Source of the DNA: Chloroflexi bacterium UBA5177
GTDB taxonomy: Bacteria > Chloroflexota > UBA5177
Assembly (NCBI GenBank): GCA_002413265.1
Contig: DHWR01000058.1
Location: 18,362 to 35,133, forward strand
Direction of reading: 5' to 3'
Length of the DNA: 16,772 nucleotides
A program made the translations under genes and the position numbers. Numbering within the stretch: the first letter of the stretch is position 1; the number at the start of each line of letters is the position of its first letter. The notes under the pieces are model-generated. The model did not search any database and was not told the origin of the DNA. It saw only the letters and a list, made by a program, of their open reading frames with translations. Below, piece by piece: positions 1 to 6,386 of this stretch.

Positions 1-582
1 GATCTCAACCACTCGAATCGGATCTATGTGGCGAGGCACCAGGTTGATCTTGGTTCGGATCAGCTGTGGAATTAGCTCGGCTTCGCGTCTGGGTATCCAG
101 CGTGACCGCACTGGAAATCCGGAGGTGATGCCTTCGTTGCTCGCCTGCTCGATCTGCGCGATACGCTCGCGACTCAGATCGGCAAGCGTAAAATCCATGC
201 GCGCCCGGTCCTCGTACATCTGACAGCCCGTCACCTGAGCCCCGTACAGCCGGAAGATTACCCCACACAGCACGTGTAGCGCCGTGTGGGTTCGCATCAT
301 CTGGTAGCGATGGTCCCAGTCGATTTCTCCGCTGACGTCTTCGTTAGCAGTGGGCAGCGGTCCGTCCAGGGTGTGGTAGACGACGTCTCCACGCTTCTCA
401 ACCGCGACCACTTGAGACGTTCCTCCATACCAGCGCAGGCTGCCGCGGTCCGCCATCTGCCCACCGCCTCGTGCATAAAAGAGGGTGCGGTCCAGCGCCA
501 CACTGTGGTCCTCCACTCCGACGACGCGGCCGCGAAATTCTCGAGCGTAGCTATCGTCAAGGAACAGCATTTCGGTACCCAC
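1..582 (-). CDS. alaX: Alanyl-tRNA editing protein AlaX (C-terminus cut by window edge)
   Basis: This is a free-standing trans-editing domain that hydrolyses mischarged Ser- or Gly-tRNA(Ala), related to the editing half of AlaRS. The frame is open through position 1, so only 194 codons are visible; the family is commonly longer and roughly the last 40 or more residues are missing. Residues 35-47 (FYARGGGQMADRG) match the family's FYP-GGGQ-x-D-G motif. HTALH at 99-103 supplies the two zinc-binding histidines, and PIRVV just before the edge is the conserved strand leading to the distal CGGTH motif, which lies outside the window. The start is taken as GTG at 582-580, a few bases after GGGAGG. 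ATG at 570-568 is the alternative but sits about 16 bases from that site. The gene is preceded by a T-box leader, so it is probably induced when a tRNA is uncharged. Confidence 0.9.
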   Translation of the reverse strand, partial: MGTEMLFLDDSYAREFRGRVVGVEDHSVALDRTLFYARGGGQMADRGSLRWYGGTSQVVAVEKRGDVVYHTLDGPLPTANEDVSGEIDWDHRYQMMRTHTALHVLCGVIFRLYGAQVTGCQMYEDRARMDFTLADLSRERIAQIEQASNEGITSGFPVRSRWIPRREAELIPQLIRTKINLVPRHIDPIRVVEI

Positions 583-594
583 GGATCCTCCCAG

Positions 595-852
595 CAAAAA
601 ACCCGCCCCACCAATGGGACGGGAAGACGGACCCCGCGGTACCACCCACATTGGCGCACAAACCCTGCGCCCACTTTGACGAGCACCATCAGTCGGTACT
701 CGCGCCGCTGTAATGGGCGGCTGACCCATCTCCCCTTACCGACGTTACTCGCTTTGGGGAAGAAGCTCAGGAATGATGTTCGGCGGACGGCTTCTCTCGG
801 CTCTCACCACCCCGAGATCGCTTGCCGTAGATCCGGCCTACTCGTTTCCCTC
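595..852 (-). promoter_or_regulatory. T-box riboswitch (tRNA-sensing leader) of alaX
   Basis: All parts of a transcriptional T-box can be found reading leftward. Stem I is closed by GGGAA (850-846) with TTCCC, and carries AGTA at its 5' side. It continues through GGC(C)GG/CCGCC and ACGGC/GCCGT (828-824/791-787), and ends in CTCGG/CCGAG (816-812/800-796) around a GGTGGTGAGAG loop typical of the T-box distal loop. Stem II is a 7-bp helix GTCGGTA/TACCGAC (743-737/698-692). Inside it, ATGGG (729-725), GCCG, CCCAT (717-713) and CGGC interleave as a IIA/B-type pseudoknot. Stem III is GGCGCA/TGCGCC (671-666/658-653). The T-box sequence TGGGTGGTACCGCGGGG is at 648-632, with TGGT positioned to pair with a tRNA ending ACCA. 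The specifier is ambiguous: the TGAGCTTC segment offers GCU (Ala), CUU (Leu) or UUC (Phe). Confidence 0.96.
596..623 (-). terminator. Intrinsic terminator of the T-box leader
   Basis: Reading leftward, CCCGTCCC (623-616) and GGGGCGGG (609-602) form an 8-bp stem with one G-U pair around a 6-base ATTGGT loop, followed directly by six Ts (601-596). The CGTCCC of the 5' arm is the segment that would pair with the GGG of the T-box sequence in the antiterminator, so the two structures are mutually exclusive. The alaX ribosome binding site (GGGAGG) lies immediately after the T run. Confidence 0.95.
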
Positions 853-1209
853 AATGCCGTTTCGCGATTGTCCCACGGAACGCTTTGATGCTTCAACCGA
901 CCCCAGAGGCTCGACGTAGACGTACATGAGGCCCCCACAAGCACGGCCTCCCTCGTCATCGCTGTCGGACAGAAGGTCTACTTCAATCAAGCGGGGCCGC
1001 TTCGTAGAAATGACTTCCATGGCCTCGGACCAGACTTCGGCCTCGCCACAGCCCCCTCCAATCGTCCCTCGGATGGCACCGCCCGCTCGGACGATCATCC
1101 TCGCGCCCACCTCTCGGGGAGTTGAGCCCCTGGTGTGCACAATCGTTGCAACCGCCGCCGGCTCGTCTGTTTCGGACAGTTGCAAAATTTCCTGGTAGAT
1201 ATCGTTCAC
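838..1209 (-). CDS. Stand-alone XdhC/CoxI N-terminal domain protein (molybdenum hydroxylase maturation)
   Basis: A 123-residue protein consisting of only the XdhC_CoxI domain, whose relatives help insert or modify the molybdenum cofactor in xanthine dehydrogenase and aerobic CO dehydrogenase-type enzymes. The canonical motifs are intact: RGSTPREVGARM (27-38), GTIGGGCGEAEV (48-59) and CGG at 91-93 leading into YVYVEP. There is no Rossmann half. It starts with GTG in a GTGA overlap with the stop of yqeB, so translation is probably coupled. The C-terminal tail of about 20 residues is low in conserved features. Its DNA also holds a candidate promoter and the first bases of the downstream T-box, and its TAG stop lies within the AGTA element of stem I. 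It probably works with the neighbouring two-domain XdhC, whose own N-terminal domain lacks these motifs. Confidence 0.88.
   Translation of the reverse strand: MNDIYQEILQLSETDEPAAVATIVHTRGSTPREVGARMIVRAGGAIRGTIGGGCGEAEVWSEAMEVISTKRPRLIEVDLLSDSDDEGGRACGGLMYVYVEPLGSVEASKRSVGQSRNGIEGNE
867..896 (-). promoter_or_regulatory. Candidate promoter for the T-box/alaX transcript, inside the upstream gene
   Basis: TTGAAG (896-891) and GACAAT (872-867) each match four of six sigma-70-type consensus bases and are separated by 18 bases. A start about 7 bases beyond the -10 would place the RNA 5' end roughly 10 bases before stem I, which is the usual arrangement for a T-box. The site lies within the 3' coding part of the XdhC/CoxI-domain gene. 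Weak matches like this occur by chance, so read-through from the purA-yqeB transcript remains possible. Confidence 0.35.
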
Positions 1210-2009
1210 CCCTCATTCTGTCGCAAATGGGTCAGAACGGACTCCATTACGCCCCCGGCAACCGCGAGCGATTTGTCTGAGACCAGACGGCAAAGCTCAG
1301 GATCGGGGCGAGGATCAACGTCGCCGATTTTCATGCCAGTTCGAACCCGGACCCCATCGCGAGCCAATCCTCTAAGGAGGCCGGAGAAAGGAGCCGTTAC
1401 CGGGACATCCTCGACTTGGGCTACCACCTGACCCTCCTGCACAAGGTCGCCGATCGCGCCACGCGCTGTGAGCTCGCCGTCGACAGGAGCCCTCAGGACC
1501 CTTGATGCCCCCCTACCCTGTACCTCGCCGGGCTCTCCGGTATCGGCTTCAGCCATACCCGTCCAATAAACGCGTCCTAGCCACGGACCTCTCCGCGTTT
1601 CGACAACCGCGTCCACGTCGCTACCGGCCGTGAAGCCAGGGCCAAGCCCCACAACCAGACGTGCCATGTCCCGTGTTGTGCCCGTGTTCCTCTTGGCGAG
1701 AATAGCGTCCACCAACGCCTGAGGGCGGAGATCTACTAGAGAAGACGCATTCCGATCCACCAGAACCGCCACATCTCCTGACCTCATGATCTCCCGCGCG
1801 TGCGCCGTGTTCGATGCCAGCGTTCCGCGCATCTCTTCCACAACTACGCTTCTATCGAACACGGCCTCCGAAAGCGCCACCGTGCGTCTCACGGCGATTG
1901 GCCGCTCGATCTCGAGGATGAAGACCTGGAATCCTGATCTCCAGAGTCTTAAGGCCGCTCCCGAGCCCAGGTCTCCGCCTCCGCGGACCCCGACTACCAG
2001 ACCGTTCAC
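1206..2009 (-). CDS. yqeB: EF2563/YqeB family selenium-dependent molybdenum hydroxylase system protein
   Basis: 267 residues, the normal size for the family. YqeB proteins are genomic markers of selenium-dependent molybdenum hydroxylases and are thought to help make or insert the labile selenium-containing cofactor; the precise reaction is not established. The N-terminus has a nucleotide-binding glycine loop, GVRGGGDLGSG (7-17). The middle (about 60-150) has VAVLVDR, DAILAKRNTGT and VVGLGPGFTAGSDVD, all typical of the family. The C-terminal third, from about RAPVDGEL onward, reads like a barrel-sandwich (lipoyl-like) fold with repeated APV-GEL and APFSGLL elements but no lipoylation lysine in an obvious position. 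The start is GTG in a GTGA overlap with the xdhC stop, and the stop overlaps the next gene in the same way, so both junctions look translationally coupled. Confidence 0.9.
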   Translation of the reverse strand: MNGLVVGVRGGGDLGSGAALRLWRSGFQVFILEIERPIAVRRTVALSEAVFDRSVVVEEMRGTLASNTAHAREIMRSGDVAVLVDRNASSLVDLRPQALVDAILAKRNTGTTRDMARLVVGLGPGFTAGSDVDAVVETRRGPWLGRVYWTGMAEADTGEPGEVQGRGASRVLRAPVDGELTARGAIGDLVQEGQVVAQVEDVPVTAPFSGLLRGLARDGVRVRTGMKIGDVDPRPDPELCRLVSDKSLAVAGGVMESVLTHLRQNEG

Positions 2010-2821
2010 GGAACGGGGGTTACGGCGAGCGAGTGACCGCCGCCTCCGCGTCGCACCTTCACGATCTCAGCCATGATGGCGAGCGCTATCTCGGCGGGTG
2101 TCTGCGAGCCAAGATCGAGACCGACCGGCGCCCACACGCGCGTCAGCTTGTCGTCGCCAATCCCTTGGTCATGTAGGTGATCGAGCACCGTGCGGATGCG
2201 CCGCTTGCTGCCGATCATGCCGATATATGCGACTTGGGATTGGAGAAGCTCCTCCAGGCACGCCTGGTCGTGAACGTGTCCGCGCGTCACCAGCACTGCG
2301 TATGTGTCCTCGTCCACAGACAGGCTCCGGACCGTCTCGCGGTAGGGTCCCAGGAGTATGGTGTCGGCGTCCGGGAACCTTTCGTGGTTGGCAAAGTCAA
2401 CCCTATCGTCCACCACCGTCACATTGAACTCGAGAAGCTTGGCAAGGGCGGCCAACGGTACGGCAATGTGTCCCGCACCGACGACGATGAGGCGGGGTGC
2501 GCGGGCGAGCACTTCAAGAAAAACGTCGAGATTACCCTCCTGAGCTCCAACCATCGTCGCGCCGGCGTCACTCGCCTCGAAGGAACGGAGCCGCGACCGT
2601 TTTTCATGCAAGGCATCGCGAGCGGCGTTGATCAAGACCGAGTCCAGACTCAGGTGGATGGATCCTTCCACGCCTCCACTGCTTCGGACCAAGAGTCTGC
2701 CGGTAAGCGATAAACGCAGGTTAGTTCGATCCGAAACGACGTTGACCAGGGCGGCTTCGTCACCCGCCTCACGAGCTCTCAAAGCTTCGTGGAGAGCTCG
2801 GGCCAGATCTAACTCAGCCAA
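2006..2821 (-). CDS. xdhC: XdhC family molybdenum hydroxylase maturation factor with degenerate N-terminal domain
   Basis: About 271 residues: an XdhC_CoxI-like N-terminal region (about 1-105) and a C-terminal Rossmann domain (about 108-260). XdhC proteins bind molybdenum cofactor and deliver it, after sulfuration, to xanthine dehydrogenase-type apoenzymes. The Rossmann half is clear: LIVVGAGHIAVPLA (111-124), VTVVDDR, LVTRGH and YIGMIGSKRR are family signatures. The N-terminal half keeps the strand pattern and VFLE but lacks the RGS-PRE-G-M, GGGC and CGG motifs. The separate small domain protein downstream has them intact. The start is TTG at 2821-2819, six bases after AGGAG and overlapping the yqeC stop by 8 bases. 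A further upstream TTG at 2863 exists but has no comparable site. The end overlaps yqeB by 4 bases. Confidence 0.9.
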   Translation of the reverse strand: MAELDLARALHEALRAREAGDEAALVNVVSDRTNLRLSLTGRLLVRSSGGVEGSIHLSLDSVLINAARDALHEKRSRLRSFEASDAGATMVGAQEGNLDVFLEVLARAPRLIVVGAGHIAVPLAALAKLLEFNVTVVDDRVDFANHERFPDADTILLGPYRETVRSLSVDEDTYAVLVTRGHVHDQACLEELLQSQVAYIGMIGSKRRIRTVLDHLHDQGIGDDKLTRVWAPVGLDLGSQTPAEIALAIMAEIVKVRRGGGGHSLAVTPVP

Positions 2822-3584
2822 TGGCGGCTCCTGCCGACTCGACCGGCAGTCCCCGTTCCGCAAGCGTTACCCAGTTGCCGCCGGCGATACCTTGCACCTC
2901 GCTGACCGCTCGTGCCGCTTCTTCTCGCGCGATAAGGTCAGGCTTGGTGAGGACATAAACGACACGGGCTCCCGGCGGTGCTTTCCGAGCCGCACTCCGG
3001 AGGAGCTCCGCGTATAGGCTCGGAGTCACAATTCCGTCTTTCTCGTCAGGCCCCGTTGGCGAAGGATTTTCGAGGAGCTCGACTCGATGGATCGTCTCCG
3101 AGGATATGGGGCGGCCCAAAGCATCGAGCCCACCTACCACGACGACCGCCGTAGAGCAGGCCGAAATGACAGGCTCATGTCCCGCATGAACCTTTAGCGG
3201 TCTTCCCGCCGAGCCGTCGGCCTCGCAGAGGATCAACACCTGCGGAAAGCGAACTTTCAAGCCGCAGAGAAGCATCGGATCCACGCCTTTTAATTTTCCG
3301 GCGTCGGTCAGCGACCTGCCAAGCGCCAGCACCTGCTTCCGCTCCCATTTGCGTTGCATGGCGACTTCGAGGGCTGGCTCGTCCGCTTGAAGGACGAGAG
3401 GCATGCCGGGCGGGGGACGAATGTGGGTAGTTGTCGTAACCAGAACGGGCATGCCGAGCTCTGCCGCGCCCGCCGCCATGGACAACATGAGGGTGGTTTT
3501 CCCACCCCCACCAATAAACGAGACCAGCGAACCGGGGCCGGCGCCCACAGCCTGCAGCAGAGCGGAACATCGATGCGCACCCAT
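2814..3584 (-). CDS. yqeC: YqeC-type selenium-dependent hydroxylase accessory protein
   Basis: About 256 residues. YqeC is a P-loop protein that travels with yqeB and xdhC in genomes carrying selenium-dependent molybdenum hydroxylases; its reaction is unknown. Residues 21-31 (VSFIGGGGKTT) form a clear Walker A loop. VLVTTTTHI follows at about 45-55, and CEADGSAGRPLK and VVVVGGLDALGRP are strong family signatures. The frame stays open back into the purA coding region, but the extra residues are the antisense-like shadow of purA's end and carry no homology. ATG at 3584 gives the family's usual N-terminus, beginning just before the first strand, with only a weak upstream purine stretch. It lies 35 bases after purA and overlaps xdhC at its 3' end, suggesting one transcript from the purA promoter. 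Confidence 0.9.
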   Translation of the reverse strand: MGAHRCSALLQAVGAGPGSLVSFIGGGGKTTLMLSMAAGAAELGMPVLVTTTTHIRPPPGMPLVLQADEPALEVAMQRKWERKQVLALGRSLTDAGKLKGVDPMLLCGLKVRFPQVLILCEADGSAGRPLKVHAGHEPVISACSTAVVVVGGLDALGRPISSETIHRVELLENPSPTGPDEKDGIVTPSLYAELLRSAARKAPPGARVVYVLTKPDLIAREEAARAVSEVQGIAGGNWVTLAERGLPVESAGAAIG

Positions 3585-3619
3585 TTCCACTTCATACCAC
3601 GAAGTGAGAGGCGTGGGTA

Positions 3620-4900
3620 CTAGCGCATCCCCGCCTGAAGAATCGTCTGCTCTCGAGCAGGACCAACCGAGACGTGAGAGATGGGCGCTCCCACCAGCTC
3701 CTCTAGCCTCGACAGGTATGCCTTGGCTCCAACTGGGAGATCCTTCCAGCTCCTTGCGTCCGCGCACGAACCTTCCCAGCCTTCGATTTCCTCATACTCG
3801 GGCACCGCTCGCTCGAGCTCAGCCGTGCCGGGAACCGTGTGATATCGCCTCTCCCCGACCATGTAGCTCGTGCAGATCTTCAACGTGGGCTCGCCATCGA
3901 GTACGTCGAGCTTCGTAACAGCTATGCCGGTGAAGTTGTTGAGGAGGTGCGCGTACCGGGTGGCTACGGCGTCGAACCACCCAACGCGCCTCGGGCGTCC
4001 AGTGGTCGCGCCGAACTCAGCTCCACGCTCTCGCAGGCGCTTTCCCGTCTCGTCATGTAGCTCGGCCGGCAGAGGGCCCTCCCCAACAGCCGACGTGTAC
4101 GCCTTCACTACACCAACCACTTTCGCAATGCACATAGGGGGTATGCCCCCGCCGACTGCGCCTCCGCCGGCAACGGTTGTCGACGACGTGACGAACGGAT
4201 ACGTTCCCCAATCAAGATCTCGGAGAGCTCCCAGCTGTCCCTCGAGAAGAACGTAGTCGTCGTTCTGAAGGGCAGCGTGGACGAGCTCGACCTGGTCGAC
4301 GATCAGGTGACCGTAGAGGCGTCGCCACGCCTCACCTTTCTCGACGAGCTCCTCTAGCTTTATCGCCTCGGCACCATGGACGTCCCGAAGCTGCTTATTC
4401 TTCGCGGGCAACACCAGCTCGAGCTTCCGCCTGAAGAGCGCCGGATCGAGCAGATCACCTGCCTGGATTCCCACTCGATCTGCCTTGTCCACGTACGTGG
4501 GACCCACCCCGCGCCGGGTCGTGCCGATCACAAAACTGTTGCGCGCCTCATCGCCAAGCCGGTCGAGCAACAGATGGTAGGGCATGGTCAGGTGTGACCT
4601 ACTCGAGAATCTTAGCCCATCGGTGGAAACGCCGGCCGCCCGAATGTGGTCCAGCTCGGGTCCGAGAAAATCGAGATCCACCACGGTACCCGTGCCGACC
4701 AGGCTTATGGCAGTGGAATTGAAGATGCCTGAGGGAACGAGATGGAGCTTGAACTCTCCGAAGTCATTGATGACGGTGTGTCCGGCGTTGCTGCCGCCGC
4801 CGTAGCGAATGACGAGATCTGCCTCTTGCGCAAGCAGGTCGGTTATCTTACCTTTGCCCTCGTCGCCCCATTGAGCCCCAACGATTGCTGTAACGGGCAT
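3620..4900 (-). CDS. purA: Adenylosuccinate synthetase
   Basis: 426 residues, full length. It catalyses the GTP-dependent condensation of IMP and aspartate to adenylosuccinate, the first step from IMP to AMP, in the cytosol. The N-terminus has the signature QWGDEGKGK (10-18), containing the catalytic Asp13 and the phosphate loop. GGGSNAGHTV follows with the catalytic His41, then DKADRVGIQ and TTGRPRRVGW, and the guanine-binding TKLDVLDG in the C-terminal third. The start is ATG 4900-4898 with AGGAGA five to seven bases upstream, preceded by a strong -10 element. It heads the leftward string purA-yqeC-xdhC-yqeB. Pairing a purine biosynthesis gene with hydroxylase maturation genes suggests, but does not prove, that the matured enzyme acts on purines. 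Confidence 0.98.
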   Translation of the reverse strand: MPVTAIVGAQWGDEGKGKITDLLAQEADLVIRYGGGSNAGHTVINDFGEFKLHLVPSGIFNSTAISLVGTGTVVDLDFLGPELDHIRAAGVSTDGLRFSSRSHLTMPYHLLLDRLGDEARNSFVIGTTRRGVGPTYVDKADRVGIQAGDLLDPALFRRKLELVLPAKNKQLRDVHGAEAIKLEELVEKGEAWRRLYGHLIVDQVELVHAALQNDDYVLLEGQLGALRDLDWGTYPFVTSSTTVAGGGAVGGGIPPMCIAKVVGVVKAYTSAVGEGPLPAELHDETGKRLRERGAEFGATTGRPRRVGWFDAVATRYAHLLNNFTGIAVTKLDVLDGEPTLKICTSYMVGERRYHTVPGTAELERAVPEYEEIEGWEGSCADARSWKDLPVGAKAYLSRLEELVGAPISHVSVGPAREQTILQAGMR

Positions 4901-4933
4901 GATCTCTCCTGAGGTCGACCGGCTTGCCGCGGG

Positions 4934-4939
4934 ATTATA
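4934..4939 (-). promoter_or_regulatory. Extended -10 promoter for the purA string
   Basis: On the minus strand TATAAT (4939-4934) is a perfect -10 and is preceded by TGC, giving the extended TGnTATAAT form. No good -35 hexamer is found at 16-18 bases upstream, which is usual for extended -10 promoters. A start at about 4927 leaves a leader of about 27 bases before purA. Confidence 0.7.
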
Positions 4940-4968
4940 GCAGCGGGTTCTCGAACGCTGGACGCTCG

Positions 4969-4980
4969 ACCCGTACGGGT
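4969..4980. repeat. 12-bp perfect palindrome between divergent genes
   Basis: ACCCGTACGGGT is its own reverse complement. It sits about 30 bases upstream of the purA -10 and about 75 bases upstream of the divergent PLP-enzyme gene, a position suited to a dimeric regulator that could affect either promoter. It has not been matched to a known operator. Confidence 0.4.
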
Positions 4981-5056
4981 CAGTACTGAGTCAAAACTGT
5001 GAGTAACTCGTGCAGATTCGCCATGGTATTCTCGGGCACCGGGGAGGGAAACGCGA

Positions 5057-6289
5057 GTGGAGCATCCTGGGCAGCTGGATTTCGAAACACTCGCGGCCCA
5101 TGCCGGCGCGCACCGCGCGACGGGGGAAACCAGGGCTACCTCGTCGGCTCTGAGTCCGTCAACCACCTATACTTACGACTCCATCGCGGACGTGCACGCG
5201 GCTCTTGGACCTGACCCCCAGGGCTTCGCGTACTCGCGGAACTCCAACCCCACCGTCGCGACCTTTGAAGAAGTCATGGCGGAGCTCGAGGACGCCGAGG
5301 AGGTCGTGGCTTTCGGTTCCGGCATGGCGGCCATTCACTCCGTGTTTCTCGGCATGGGTCTCGAAGCTGGTGACTCTGTCACGGTGGCGAGTGATCTTTA
5401 TGGCGCAACCAGGTCACTCCTCAGCCTCCTCGCGTCCTTCGATGTGTCTGCACACTACGTGGACATCATGGACATCCGCGCCGTTGAGAGTGCCCTGAAG
5501 AATGCGCGATCTCGCCTTCTGTACCTGGAATCCATCTCTAATCCATTGCTCCGGGTGCCAGATATCAAGGCGTTGGTAAAGCTCGCTCATCGGCACCGAG
5601 CCGTTCTCGTCGTGGACAATACCTTTGCTAGCCCACTCCTAATCCGCCCTCTCCAGCACGGAGTGGACGTCGTTGTCCACAGCGCCACGAAGTACATTGC
5701 TGGCCATGGAGACGTAATGGCGGGGCTTGTGGCTGGAACTGCGAGCACTGCCAGGCGAGTTCGAGCAGTTCGAACTGGGTCGGGCGGAATTCTAAGCCCA
5801 TTCGACGCGTGGCTGGCCATGAGAGGTGTGAAAACGCTTCCGCTGAGGGTGGCACGACAATCGGACTCCGCCCTGGAAATGGCCCAGTGGCTGGAGAGCT
5901 GCCCGTGGATACGTCGCGTCTATTATCCCGGTCTCGCCAGCCACCCGCAGCACGAGCGCGCGGCCGAGCTTTTCGGCGGACGCTTCGGCGGAGTGGTTGC
6001 CTTCGACCTGTCAGGCAACAGGGAGACGACGCTCGCGTTCATCGATTCCTTACGGATTATTGGTTCCGCGACCACCCTGGGGGATGTCGTTTCCCTTGTG
6101 CTGTATCCGCCCCTCTCATCACATCGAATGCTTGATCCAAACGAGCTTCAAGCGGTTGGGATTGGCGACTCTCTGCTGCGCCTGTCCGTGGGGCTAGAAA
6201 GCGTCAGAGATCTTAAGGCCGACCTTCATCAGGCGGCTCTCGCAGTCGGCATTTCGCAAACGGAGACGGCCGCCTCATTGCTGACCTAA
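5057..6289 (+). CDS. PLP-dependent cystathionine gamma-synthase/gamma-lyase family enzyme
   Basis: 410 residues of the Cys/Met metabolism PLP enzyme family (transsulfuration). Seen motifs: YSRNSNPT (59-66), FGSGMAAI around 86-93 (phosphate contacts), DLYGAT with the ring-stacking Tyr at 115, VVDNTF with the PLP-binding Asp at 187, HSATKYIAGHGDVMAG with the PLP lysine at 212, and the C-terminal RLSVGLE carboxylate-binding region. The sequence shows the fold and cofactor sites but does not separate cystathionine gamma-synthase, gamma-lyase or methionine gamma-lyase; no sulfur-pathway neighbour helps. The start is GTG 5057 after GGGGAGGG at a normal distance. It is transcribed divergently from purA, with 156 bases between them. 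No SAM riboswitch is visible in that gap. Confidence 0.9.
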   Translation: MEHPGQLDFETLAAHAGAHRATGETRATSSALSPSTTYTYDSIADVHAALGPDPQGFAYSRNSNPTVATFEEVMAELEDAEEVVAFGSGMAAIHSVFLGMGLEAGDSVTVASDLYGATRSLLSLLASFDVSAHYVDIMDIRAVESALKNARSRLLYLESISNPLLRVPDIKALVKLAHRHRAVLVVDNTFASPLLIRPLQHGVDVVVHSATKYIAGHGDVMAGLVAGTASTARRVRAVRTGSGGILSPFDAWLAMRGVKTLPLRVARQSDSALEMAQWLESCPWIRRVYYPGLASHPQHERAAELFGGRFGGVVAFDLSGNRETTLAFIDSLRIIGSATTLGDVVSLVLYPPLSSHRMLDPNELQAVGIGDSLLRLSVGLESVRDLKADLHQAALAVGISQTETAASLLT

Positions 6290-6294
6290 CGTCC

Positions 6295-6323
6295 GTCTCA
6301 TGGGTCAACCGCGGCGCTATAAT
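6295..6323 (+). promoter_or_regulatory. Candidate promoter of the EF-G-like gene
   Basis: TATAAT at 6318-6323 is a perfect -10, with GTCTCA at 6295-6300 (17-base spacer) matching only three of six -35 bases. Its start would give a leader of about 55 bases. It lies just after the stop codon of the preceding PLP enzyme, suggesting independent transcription of the GTPase gene. Confidence 0.5.
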
Positions 6324-6386
6324 CACGGCACCGCTAAGGCAATCGCATGCAGGATTTGCAGCTAGTGGAACGGAATGAGGGATCAG

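Noticed and set aside
286..888. Long rightward open frame across the alaX start and T-box region
   Set aside because: It runs antisense to AlaX and to the clearly structured T-box RNA, has no recognisable domain and no good ribosome site.
3585..3767. Upstream extension of yqeC into purA
   Set aside because: The extra residues are the alternate-frame reading of the purA 3' end and lie before the family's normal N-terminus.
4901..5056. SAM or purine riboswitch in the purA/PLP-enzyme gap
   Set aside because: The gap is 156 bases, holds two outward leaders, and shows none of the conserved helices or loop motifs of those riboswitches.
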